Shown here in pieces: positions 49,370 through 57,543 of a stretch of 64,000 bases of DNA. The position numbers were made by a program, and so were the translations under genes. The stretch is from the NCBI RefSeq assembly GCF_000763885.1, contig NZ_JRKO01000031.1, positions 1 to 64,000 of the forward strand, written 5' to 3'. This DNA comes from Paracoccus versutus. Its GTDB lineage: Bacteria > Pseudomonadota > Alphaproteobacteria > Rhodobacterales > Rhodobacteraceae. How positions within the stretch are numbered: position 1 is the stretch's first letter; each line of letters begins with the position of its first letter. The notes under the pieces are model-generated. The model did no database searches and was not told where the DNA came from. It saw only the letters and a list, made by a program, of their open reading frames with translations.

Positions 49370-50857
49370 ATGCCGATTCCCCCCGACGCCTTCTTCCTGG
49401 ACCACGCCGCCGGCCTGCCGCTTCAGGTCCAGCTGCGGCGCCAGATCATCGCCGCGGTGACGGCCGGCCGCTTTCGCGCGGGCGAGAAGCTGCCCTCGAC
49501 CCGCGCGCTGGCCCGGCACCTGGGCGTGGCGCGGGTGACGGTGGCGCAGGCTTTCGCCGAGTTGGTCTCGACCGACTACCTGGCCAGCCGCGACCGCTCG
49601 GGCCATTACATCTCGGACAGCATCGAGCGGCGGCTGGAGGCCGAGGCCCCCGCCCCGGCGACGCCGCGCTTCGACTGGGACAGCCAGATCGAGGGCCGCT
49701 TTGCCCGCGCCCAGCGCACGGATCGCGAACGCGACTGGCGCCGCTTTGCCTATCCCTTCGTCTACGGCCAGGCCGATCCGGCGCTGGTCGATCACGCCGC
49801 CTGGCGCGACTGCGCCATGCGCGCGCTTGGCCGGCGCGAGTTCGACAGCCTGACCGGCGATCTCTACGACGCCGACGACCCGGAGCTGGTCGACCATATC
49901 GCCCGCCAGATCCTGCCCCGCCGCGGCATCAGCGCCGGGCGCGACGAGATCCTGCTGACGATGGGGGCGCAGAACGCGCTGTGGCTGGTGGCGCAGGTGC
50001 TGCTGCGCCCCGGCGCCTCCTGCGCCGTCGAAGACCCCTCCTATCCCGGCCAGCGCGAAATCCTGCTGGCCAGCCGCGCACGCATCCTGCCGGTTCCCGT
50101 CGATGCGCGCGGCCTGCCCCCCGATGCCATCCCGCCCGGCGTCGCGGCGGTCTTCACCACCGCCAGCCACCAGTGCCCGACCAATTCCACCATGCCGCTG
50201 GCCCGGCGCAAGGAACTGCTGGCCCGCGCCCAGGCGCAAGGCTTCGCCGTGGTCGAGGACGACTACGAATTCGAGATGTCCTTTGCCGGCGCGCCCTCGC
50301 CCGCGCTCAAGGCCATCGACCGGGCGGGGGCGGTGATCTATATCGGCTCCTTCTCGAAATCGGTGTTTCCCGGCGTGCGGTTGGGCTATGTCGTGGCCGA
50401 TCCGCGCGTCATCGCCGAGGCCCGCGCCCTGCGCGGCATGGTGCTGCGCCACCCGCCCGGCCATATGCAGCGCACGCTGGCGCATTTCCTGTCGCTAGGC
50501 CATTACGACGCGCAAGCGAATCGGATGCGCCGCGCCTATGCCCGGCGGCGCGAGGTGATGCTGGCCGCCATCGCGCGCGAGGGGCTGCGGCTCGCCTCGC
50601 CCGAGGCGACCGGGGGCTCCAGCTTCTGGCTGGCGACGCCCGAGGGGGTGGATTCCTCGGCGCTTGCACTCCGGCTCAAGGCGCGCGGCGTGCTGATCGA
50701 GGGCGGCGCGGCCTTCTTTGCCCAGCCGGCGCGGGGGCGGGGCTTCTTTCGCCTCGCCTATTCCTCGATCTCGGCCGAGCGCATTCCCGAAGGCATCCGC
50801 CGCATCGCCGAGGCCCTGCAAGAGCAGGACCAGGGAGCGCCGCCGCCCGAGAGTTAG
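49370..50857 (+). CDS. MocR-family regulator with aminotransferase-like domain (TauR-like)
   Basis: The 495-residue protein joins an N-terminal GntR winged helix (LPLQVQLRRQIIAAVTAGRFRAGEKLPSTRALARHLGVARVTVAQAFAELVSTDYL) to a fold-type I aminotransferase domain. The latter keeps the PLP residues: VVEDDYEFEMSF and Lys330 in GSFSKSVFPGVRLGY. MocR proteins sense PLP or substrate adducts. Position directly behind tpa matches the tpa-tauR order described in Rhodobacter capsulatus, so it is probably the activator of taurine use. Its TAG ends one base before that of the convergent zapE. Confidence 0.8.
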   Translation: MPIPPDAFFLDHAAGLPLQVQLRRQIIAAVTAGRFRAGEKLPSTRALARHLGVARVTVAQAFAELVSTDYLASRDRSGHYISDSIERRLEAEAPAPATPRFDWDSQIEGRFARAQRTDRERDWRRFAYPFVYGQADPALVDHAAWRDCAMRALGRREFDSLTGDLYDADDPELVDHIARQILPRRGISAGRDEILLTMGAQNALWLVAQVLLRPGASCAVEDPSYPGQREILLASRARILPVPVDARGLPPDAIPPGVAAVFTTASHQCPTNSTMPLARRKELLARAQAQGFAVVEDDYEFEMSFAGAPSPALKAIDRAGAVIYIGSFSKSVFPGVRLGYVVADPRVIAEARALRGMVLRHPPGHMQRTLAHFLSLGHYDAQANRMRRAYARRREVMLAAIAREGLRLASPEATGGSSFWLATPEGVDSSALALRLKARGVLIEGGAAFFAQPARGRGFFRLAYSSISAERIPEGIRRIAEALQEQDQGAPPPES

Positions 50858-51958
50858 CTAGCCCCGGCCCCAATCGGCGTCGCGCATCTCGCGCAGCCGG
50901 CTGGCGGTGCGTTCGAACTCGAAGGCGCCCTCGCCCTCGGCGTAAAGCTGTTCGGGCTCGTCGGCGGCGCTGGCGATCAGCCGGACCCTGGCCTCGTAAA
51001 GCGCATCGATCAGGGTGACGAAGCGCTTGGCCTCGTTGTAGTTCGATTGGCCAAGGCGGGGGATGGCGTCGATGAAGAGCAGGTCCAGCGCCTCGGCCAT
51101 GGCCAGGTAATCGGCCGGGCCCAGGGGCTTGCCGCAAAGATCCCAGAAGCCCGCGCGGCCGATGCGGCCGACATGCCGCGGGATCTCGACCTTGCGGCCC
51201 TTGATCTCGAGCAGCAGGGGCGCGGCCGCCGCGCCGCCGGTTTCCGCCTGCCACAGCGCATCCATCTGCGCCCGCGCCGCCGCATCGGCGGGGATGAACC
51301 AGACCTGCCCGCCCTCGTCGCGGTTCTGGCGGTGATCGGTGGCGCTGGCCAGCTCGACCACTTCCAGCCGTTCGCGAATCAGGGCGATGAAGGGCAGGAA
51401 AAGCTGGCGGTTGAGGCCGTTCTTGTAAAGATCCTCGGGCACCCGGTTCGAGGTGGTGACGACGGTCACGCCCTCTTCGAACAGCACCTGGAACAGCCGG
51501 CCGACGATCATCGCATCGGCGATGTCGGTGATCTGCATCTCGTCGAAACACAGCAGCCGCGCCTGCTGCGCCACCGCCTTGGCGACCGGGCGGACCGCGT
51601 CCTGCTGGCCGGTCTTGCGCACGCCCTCCAGCGCGCCCTGGATCTCTTGCATGAATTCGTGGAAATGCACCCGGCGCTTGGCGGCGACCGGCGCCGCCTC
51701 CATCACCAGGTCCATCAGCATCGACTTGCCGCGGCCGACGCCGCCCCACAGGTAAAGGCCCCGCACCGCCGGCGCAGGCGCGGGGGCCGCGCCCCGCAAC
51801 CGCGCGAGCCAGCCGTTCTTCTGCGGCGCGGGCGCCGGGGCTGCGGCCAATTCCCGCACCAGCCGGTCCAGCACCGGCAGGACGCCGCGCTGCGCCGCGT
51901 CGGGTTCCAGCCGCCCCGCCGCCACGCGGGCCTCGTAGAGTTCGGATACGCTTGCCAT
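50858..51958 (-). CDS. zapE: AFG1-family ATPase ZapE
   Basis: The 366-residue P-loop ATPase has Walker A GGVGRGKSMLMDL (residues 72-84), Walker B LLCFDEMQITDIADAMIVGRL and sensor region TTSNRVPEDLYKNGLNRQLFLPFI. RRVHFHEFMQEIH-like sequence follows Walker A. ZapE modulates division under stress and its mitochondrial relative AFG1/LACE1 acts on respiratory complexes. An Ala-Pro-rich insertion (residues 40-64) precedes the P-loop. Confidence 0.92.
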   Translation of the reverse strand: MASVSELYEARVAAGRLEPDAAQRGVLPVLDRLVRELAAAPAPAPQKNGWLARLRGAAPAPAPAVRGLYLWGGVGRGKSMLMDLVMEAAPVAAKRRVHFHEFMQEIQGALEGVRKTGQQDAVRPVAKAVAQQARLLCFDEMQITDIADAMIVGRLFQVLFEEGVTVVTTSNRVPEDLYKNGLNRQLFLPFIALIRERLEVVELASATDHRQNRDEGGQVWFIPADAAARAQMDALWQAETGGAAAAPLLLEIKGRKVEIPRHVGRIGRAGFWDLCGKPLGPADYLAMAEALDLLFIDAIPRLGQSNYNEAKRFVTLIDALYEARVRLIASAADEPEQLYAEGEGAFEFERTASRLREMRDADWGRG

Positions 51959-52029
51959 ATCCGCCCCCTGCCAAAGAAAGGACCGGCCCGCAAGGGCCGG
52001 CCCGGCAATTCCCATGAATTTCGTCGGGT

Positions 52030-52635
52030 TCAGCGCCCGCGGCGCTGGAAACTGCCGCGCGGATCGGTGCCGCGGCCCAGCCAGTTCTGCGTCACCGCGG
52101 CGATCTGGTTCACGATCTGCACCCGCTGGGTCAGGCCCTTGGCATCGGCCTCGTCCCCGGCCCGGCCGACGAGGGCGGGAAACTCGGCCTTGACCAGTTG
52201 CGGCTGGCTCAGCACGGCCCCGCTGCGGGCGTCGAAGACCTGCACGGTATAGTGGATGTTGTGGACGCCCGAGTTCTGCAACCGCTGGCGCACCACCGGG
52301 GTGATGGCGTGGAAACGCACGAGGGTGGCGACGATGCGCACGCCCGTCTTGCCCTTCAGCCCGGCGGCGCCCCGTTCGATGCCTTCCTCCAGGATGGCGG
52401 CCACCTGGGCGCGCCGGTCGCCCGCCGGCTCGCCATGCCAGACGATGTCGGCATTGGGCATGTAGCTGTTTGCCTCGGAGGTGGTCAGCTCGTCCGGCAC
52501 CGCGACCTCGACCGCGGCAAGGCGCCAGCCGGCGGTCTGCGCCGGATCAAGCTGTTCGTAGGCGGTTTCCCAGGTGCTGGCGCAGCCCGAGAGCCCAAGG
52601 GCCAGGCCAAGCGCCAGAAGCGCAGGTTTCAACAT
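52030..52635 (-). CDS. lipoprotein, DUF6778-like
   Basis: The 201-residue protein has a lipoprotein signal (ALGLALGLSGC) and a globular part with DELTTSEANSYMPNADIVWHGEPAGDRRAQVAAILEEGIERGAAGLKG, then VRFHAITPVVRQRLQNSGVHNIHYTVQVFDARSGAVL. Proteins like this are common in Rhodobacterales and uncharacterised. The frame is intact and lies 71 bases upstream of zapE on the same strand. Confidence 0.7.
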   Translation of the reverse strand: MLKPALLALGLALGLSGCASTWETAYEQLDPAQTAGWRLAAVEVAVPDELTTSEANSYMPNADIVWHGEPAGDRRAQVAAILEEGIERGAAGLKGKTGVRIVATLVRFHAITPVVRQRLQNSGVHNIHYTVQVFDARSGAVLSQPQLVKAEFPALVGRAGDEADAKGLTQRVQIVNQIAAVTQNWLGRGTDPRGSFQRRGR

Positions 52636-52839
52636 GGGGTGGTTCCTCGTTAAAATCGAATGAATGGAAGGCCGGCGACAGGCCGGCCGCTGAAATTGCG
52701 CCAGGGTCTTTGGGCATGATCGTGGCCTGGAAAATCGGATGGATCAGAAAAGCGCCTTTCGCAAACAGGCCGGCTTGCGCCGCCCTTAGGTCGCGGGAAC
52801 AATCCCGCAAACCGATGGAAGGATAGTCCTGGTTTTCCA

Positions 52840-54222
52840 ATGCGCAAGAGATTCGATTCCATACAGGCCGCCGCCCGCGCCGAACCCTGTCCCGACTGGC
52901 CCCTGCGTGCGGCAAGGCTGCGCGCCCTGCGGCAGATGCTGGACGAGAACCGCCGCCGCCTCGGCCAGGCCCTCGCCCGCGATTTCGGCCAGCGCCCCCA
53001 GGCCGAGACCGACCTGGCCGAGGTCTTTCCGGCGCGCGCCGGCATCCGCCACGCGCTGCGCCACGGCCGCGGCTGGATGCGCCGCCGCCCGGCGCGGACC
53101 GGGCTGTGGTTCTGGCCCGCGCGCTCATGGGTCCAGCCGCGGCCGCTGGGCGTGGTGGGGATCGTGGTGCCGTGGAACTATCCGCTGTTTCTCAGCATCG
53201 GGCCGCTGACTGATGCGCTGGCGGCCGGCAACCGGGTCATGCTCAAGCTGTCCGAACATGCCCCCGGCTTTGCCGAGGCCTTCGCCGAGGCGGCGGCGCG
53301 GCATTTCGACGCGGATGTGCTGGCGGTCGTGACCGGCGGGCCCGAGGTCGCGGCCGAGTTCGCCGCCCTGCCCTTCGACCATCTGTTGTTCACCGGCTCG
53401 GGCCGCATCGGGCGGCAGGTGATGCAGGCGGCTGCGGCGAACCTGACCCCGGTCACGCTGGAGCTGGGCGGCAAGTCCCCGGCCCTGGTCGCGCCCGATG
53501 CGCCGCTGGCCCATGCGGTGGACCGGATCATGACCGGCAAGCTGCTGAACGCCGGCCAGACCTGCATCGCACCCGATTACGTGCTGCTGCCGCGCGCCGG
53601 GATCGAGCCGTTCATCGCCGAGGCCCGCGCCTGGGTCGCCCGGCACTATCCTCGGCTGGAGGGGAATGTCGATTACAGCCGCATCATCAACGACGCGCAG
53701 TTCCGGCGCCTGGACGACTGGATCGCGCAGGCCCGCGACGCCGGCGCCGCCCTGCACCCGCTAAGCGACGCGGCCCCCGATCCCGCCAGCCGGCTGATGC
53801 CGCCGCTGATCGTGACCGATGCGCAAGGCCCGCTGGCCGAGCAGGAGATCTTCGGCCCCATCCTGCCGCTGGTCCCCTATGACAGGCTGCGCGAGGCGGT
53901 GGACCACATCCTGGCCCGGCCGCGCCCGCTGGCCTTCTATCCCTTCACCCAGGACGACGAGACGCTGGCGCTGCTGCTGGGGACCGTCGCGGCGGGCGGG
54001 GTGACGGTGAACGACACGCTGATGCACGTCGCCCAGCCCGGCCTGCCCTTTGGCGGCATCGGCGCCAGCGGCATGGGCGCCTGGCACGGCAAGGCGGGGT
54101 TCGACCGCCTGTCGCACCTGATGCCGGTGTTCCGGCAGGCGCGGCCGAACGGCGCCGGGCTGCTGGCGCCGCCCTATGGCGCGCGGTTTCGCATGCTGAT
54201 GCGCTGGATGCTGCGGCTCTAG
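52840..54222 (+). CDS. NAD(P)-dependent aldehyde dehydrogenase (coniferyl-aldehyde type)
   Basis: The 460-residue enzyme oxidises an aldehyde to the acid. It has the folding motif VVPWNYPLFLSIGPLTDALAAGNRVMLKLSEHAP, the catalytic Glu in LELGGKSPALV, the catalytic Cys in NAGQTCIAPDYVLL, and EQEIFGPILPL. It is shorter than classical ALDHs and ends in a hydrophobic-basic tail, like the coniferyl aldehyde and fatty aldehyde dehydrogenase group; VDYSRIIN is typical of CalB-like enzymes. Its stop overlaps that of the convergent MFS gene on a shared CTAG. Confidence 0.85.
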   Translation: MRKRFDSIQAAARAEPCPDWPLRAARLRALRQMLDENRRRLGQALARDFGQRPQAETDLAEVFPARAGIRHALRHGRGWMRRRPARTGLWFWPARSWVQPRPLGVVGIVVPWNYPLFLSIGPLTDALAAGNRVMLKLSEHAPGFAEAFAEAAARHFDADVLAVVTGGPEVAAEFAALPFDHLLFTGSGRIGRQVMQAAAANLTPVTLELGGKSPALVAPDAPLAHAVDRIMTGKLLNAGQTCIAPDYVLLPRAGIEPFIAEARAWVARHYPRLEGNVDYSRIINDAQFRRLDDWIAQARDAGAALHPLSDAAPDPASRLMPPLIVTDAQGPLAEQEIFGPILPLVPYDRLREAVDHILARPRPLAFYPFTQDDETLALLLGTVAAGGVTVNDTLMHVAQPGLPFGGIGASGMGAWHGKAGFDRLSHLMPVFRQARPNGAGLLAPPYGARFRMLMRWMLRL

Positions 54223-55529
54223 ACGATGGACTGGTTGCGGGTCTCGGCCCGGATGAACAGCGTGCCGATGGCGGCCAGGAGCAGCAGCGCGGCAAAGACG
54301 CCGATGGCGACGCCGAAGCCACGCGCCACGACATAGCCCATGAGCGAGGGCGCCAGCAGCCCGCCCACCCGTGCCACCGCGCTGGCCGTGCCCATGCCGG
54401 TGCCGCGCAGGCCGGTCGGGTAAAGCTCTGGGGTGAAGGCGTAAAGCGCCCCCCAGGTGCCCAGCAGCGCAAAGCTCATCAGCAGCAGCGAGGCGGCGAC
54501 CAGCCAGGGGCTGCCTGCGACGGTGAACAGGAAACAGCCCGCCGCGCTGAGCAGCAGGAAGACCTGCAAGGTGGGCTTCCTGCCCCAGCTTTCCACGCCA
54601 TGCGCCGCCAGCGCATAGCCGGGCAACTGCGCCAGCGCCATCAGCACCAGGAAGCCATAGCCGCGCACGAAGCCGAAGCCGCCCTTGGCCAGCTCCGCCG
54701 GCAGCCAGACGAAGACGCCGTAATAGGACAGCGAGACCAGGAACCAGGCGGCAAAGATGCCCAGGCTGCGGTTGCGCAGCTCGGGGCCGAACAGCCGCGC
54801 CTCGGCGGTGACGGGCGGCGCGGTCAGGCGGGTGCCCTGCGGCAGCGCGCGGGCGCCGTTCGCGGTCAGCACCCGGTCCACGACCGCGCGCGCACCGGGC
54901 TCGTCGCCCTTGCGCAGCAGATACATCGGCGATTCCGGCACCCAGAGCCGCAGCCAGATGCCGATCAACGCCGGCAGCGCGGCGACGGCAAAGATCCAGC
55001 GCCAGGGCTCGGCCGCGCCGGCCAGATGCGCGATCCAGGCGGTCAGGGCGATGGCGATGGTGCCGACGGCCCAGAACCCCTCGAGCCAGACCAGCCAGCG
55101 GCCGCGGTTCCTGGGCGGCAGGAACTCGGCCATCATGGCGTAATCGACCGGCAGCGTGCCGCCCACCGCCATGCCGGTCAGGAAGCGCAGCAGCATCAGC
55201 GACCAGATGTCCGGCGCAAAGACCGAGGCCAGGCCGAAGACCGCATCGCAGCCCACCGTCAAGAGCAGCACATTGCGCCGCCCGATCCGGTCGGCGATGC
55301 GCCCGAACAGCGTTGCGCCCGCGAACATGCCCAGGAAGAACAGCGTGCCGGTCTGCAGGGCCTGCGGCACGGTCAGCCCGAAACTGGCCGCGATCGAGGC
55401 GGCGGTGAAGCCGATGGCGATGACCTGCATCGCATCCGCCGCCCAGACCAGGCCGAAGATGCCCAGTAGCCGCTGCTGGAAACGGCCCGCGCCACCCTGG
55501 GTCAGGGCCTCGTCGATGGTCAGGTTCAT
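54219..55529 (-). CDS. MFS transporter (metabolite:H+ symporter type)
   Basis: The 436-residue permease has twelve hydrophobic segments and the MFS loop motifs GRIADRIGRRNVLL and PRNRGRWLVWLEGFWAVG. PESPMYLLRKGDEPGARAVVDRVL in the central loop and ELYPTGLRGTGMG near the end place it with SV2/sugar-aromatic acid symporters (NiaP-like). The substrate is unknown; an aromatic acid would suit the neighbouring aldehyde dehydrogenase, as inference. Confidence 0.8.
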   Translation of the reverse strand: MNLTIDEALTQGGAGRFQQRLLGIFGLVWAADAMQVIAIGFTAASIAASFGLTVPQALQTGTLFFLGMFAGATLFGRIADRIGRRNVLLLTVGCDAVFGLASVFAPDIWSLMLLRFLTGMAVGGTLPVDYAMMAEFLPPRNRGRWLVWLEGFWAVGTIAIALTAWIAHLAGAAEPWRWIFAVAALPALIGIWLRLWVPESPMYLLRKGDEPGARAVVDRVLTANGARALPQGTRLTAPPVTAEARLFGPELRNRSLGIFAAWFLVSLSYYGVFVWLPAELAKGGFGFVRGYGFLVLMALAQLPGYALAAHGVESWGRKPTLQVFLLLSAAGCFLFTVAGSPWLVAASLLLMSFALLGTWGALYAFTPELYPTGLRGTGMGTASAVARVGGLLAPSLMGYVVARGFGVAIGVFAALLLLAAIGTLFIRAETRNQSIV

Positions 55530-55665
55530 GGGTCTTCTCCGCCTTGACGCCTGCGCCGCGGTCTTGCGGCGATCACCGCCATGTCCCACAGGAAAACGCC
55601 CGCCGACAAGCGGTTTTGCGCAAGGCGATGCGGGGCGGACGACGCAGGCATGAAAAGCGGGCATG

Positions 55666-55692
55666 AAAAAAGGCCGCCCCGGCGGGGCGACC
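55666..55692 (-). terminator. terminator behind the 504-residue orphan gene
   Basis: On the minus strand GTCGCCCC pairs with GGGGCGGC (one mismatch) and is followed by six T. It lies 31 bases behind the gene end. Confidence 0.75.
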
Positions 55693-55722
55693 TCTGGCGG
55701 GGCGGACGGGGCCGCGGGACCG

Positions 55723-57237
55723 TCAGGCGGACAGAAAATCCTCGATCACCTGCTCAAAGCTGGCGGCAAAGCTGCCGCCCGCCGGGCGGCCGAACAGCGC
55801 CGCGCGCATCACCGTGCCATGCAGCCTCTGGCCGATGGCGACGGTTGCGTATTCCACGCCCGGAATGCCCGGCACGCTGAAGGTCGCGATGCTTCCCCCC
55901 CGCGTATAGGCACGCACCATCTGCGCCGCATTGTCGATCTCGATCCCCACCACGAAGGCCTCGGGCGTGGCGGGCGCCCCCCCGAGATTGACCACGCGCG
56001 AGGTTTCCCCGTCGTGGTAATAGGCCTGCAGCTTGCCCTTGTTGCTGGTGATCGAGACGGGGCCGCCGGCGGGATTGGTCGCGAAAAGCTGCGCCACCCC
56101 GGAGTTGTGATGCTCGATCGCCAGGCGCAGGACGATGAACATCCCGCCGATGCCGCTGGTCGAGATCCCCGAAGCCTGCAGGAAGCCGCCGCCGTCGAAG
56201 CGGATGCCCGCGGGCGTCATGGCAATGGCCTGCTCCGAGCCGACCCGCGCCAGATCCCAGCCGCCATTGCCGCCGTTCACCAGCCCCGAGACGGCATCGG
56301 CCGTGCCGGAAAACGCGGAACCGGCGTGGAAATACCCCGCCGCCCGCGCGTAATCCAGGCCCGGCGCCCCCGGTTCGGCGACCGTCAGCAGCGCCGGGGC
56401 GGCGACGGCCGTGCCCGAGGCATTGCTCCAGTTGACCGCCAGCGCATATTCGCCGGGCTCGGACAGTTCCATGCTCAGATGGTCCGGGTCAACCTGGTCG
56501 CGAATCGAGCTGTCGCCCAGCGTCAGATCCCATGCCGCGGCCGGCGGCGGCGCGCCCTCGGCCGCGCCCAGGTCCAGGGTGATGCTGTCGCCCAGCCCAG
56601 CCCTTTCGGGCAGCAGCGCGGGCTGGCGGGTGATCATCGGGGCCACCGCGGGCTCGGGGGGTTGCGCCCCGATCAGCACGGCGCCGCTCGCGTCCAGCAA
56701 GGCCGCCGGCTCGCCGCCCAGATAGATCTGCTGCACCCCCTGGAACAGGCTGCCCTCGATGGTGCCATGGATCACCGGCGGCGCGTCCCGCCCGTCCAGG
56801 ACCAGCAGGTCGTTTGGGCGGCGCTGGCTTTCGGGCAGGGCGAGGTAGCGGTCATGGTCCGAAACCGTGATCAGCCGCGCCACATTGCCCTCGCGCGCGG
56901 CCCGCAGGTTCTGCGCGCTGGTCCGCTCCAGTTCGCCCAGCGTCGTCTCCAGCGCCGAGGCCAGGAACAGCGATTTCACCTCGAACACCTTGGCGACATA
57001 GTGGTTGTAGCCCTCGATGGTCCAGGTCGTGCCCGCCCGCTCGCCCTCGCCGTTCACGATCAGATCCAGCGACCAGCCGCCCTGCGCATCCGTCGTCGCC
57101 TCGACCTTCTGCGTCACCACCCGCAGCCCGCCGTCGAATATGTCCGAGCCCTGAAGCGTCGCGACGATCTTGCCCGCCGCGATCGGCGCAAGCGTCGCGT
57201 CCATCAGAACGCCCCTGACTGTGGCTTTGTTCGGCAT
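55723..57237 (-). CDS. 504-residue orphan with tail-fibre-like N-terminus and lectin-like C-terminus
   Basis: No clear family was recognised. Residues 1-95 (VRGVLMDATLAPIAAGKIVATLQGS, then GWSLDLIVNGEGERAGTTWTIEG) look like the beta-rich carrier domain seen in prophage tail-fibre proteins. A linker with Ala-Pro runs follows, then an Ig-like stretch (LGDSITLDLGAAEGAPPPAAAWDL). The last 190 residues resemble a concanavalin/LamG-like sandwich (GWDLARVGSEQ, MFIVLRLAIEHHNSG, VEYATVAIGQRLHGTVMRAALF). There is no signal peptide. It is monocistronic, 178 bases from tRNA-Thr, with its own terminator and no other phage gene around. Confidence 0.6.
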   Translation of the reverse strand: MPNKATVRGVLMDATLAPIAAGKIVATLQGSDIFDGGLRVVTQKVEATTDAQGGWSLDLIVNGEGERAGTTWTIEGYNHYVAKVFEVKSLFLASALETTLGELERTSAQNLRAAREGNVARLITVSDHDRYLALPESQRRPNDLLVLDGRDAPPVIHGTIEGSLFQGVQQIYLGGEPAALLDASGAVLIGAQPPEPAVAPMITRQPALLPERAGLGDSITLDLGAAEGAPPPAAAWDLTLGDSSIRDQVDPDHLSMELSEPGEYALAVNWSNASGTAVAAPALLTVAEPGAPGLDYARAAGYFHAGSAFSGTADAVSGLVNGGNGGWDLARVGSEQAIAMTPAGIRFDGGGFLQASGISTSGIGGMFIVLRLAIEHHNSGVAQLFATNPAGGPVSITSNKGKLQAYYHDGETSRVVNLGGAPATPEAFVVGIEIDNAAQMVRAYTRGGSIATFSVPGIPGVEYATVAIGQRLHGTVMRAALFGRPAGGSFAASFEQVIEDFLSA

Positions 57238-57370
57238 CTCACCCTCTCCTCATCCGAATGGCGCCGCATTATCGGGGAGGGGAAAAGCCGTTGCGCCAAG
57301 GCCGGCTGCAACGGCCGCTGTCAGGGGATCAGGCCGGCAAAACGGGCCGGCCGCAGGGCGGAAACGCAAA

Positions 57371-57413
57371 AACCCCAGAGAAATCAGCGCAATGCGTCGA
57401 TTTCTCTGGGGTT
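57371..57413 (-). terminator. terminator of tRNA-Thr
   Basis: A perfect 15-pair stem, AACCCCAGAGAAATC/GATTTCTCTGGGGTT on the minus strand, is followed by TTT, two bases behind the tRNA 3' end. Confidence 0.9.
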
Positions 57414-57415
57414 TC

Positions 57416-57491
57416 TGGTGCCGGTGAAGGGACTCGAACCCCCGACCCCATCATTACGAATGACGTGCTCTACCAGCTGAGCTACACCGGC
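57416..57491 (-). tRNA. tRNA-Thr (anticodon CGT)
   Basis: The 76-base gene has acceptor strands GCCGGTG/CACCGGC, D-arm GCTCAGCTGGTAGAGC, anticodon CGT read from 57456-57458, T-loop TTCGAGT and an encoded CCA. Confidence 0.97.
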
Positions 57492-57543
57492 CTCTCATGT
57501 GCCGCGCCGGATAGCAGGTTCCGGCGCGGGCGAAAAGGGGGGA

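Noticed and set aside
55666..57500. Prophage or integrative island at tRNA-Thr
   Set aside because: Apart from one tail-like protein there is no integrase, no capsid gene and no visible repeat of the tRNA 3' end, so an island cannot be supported.
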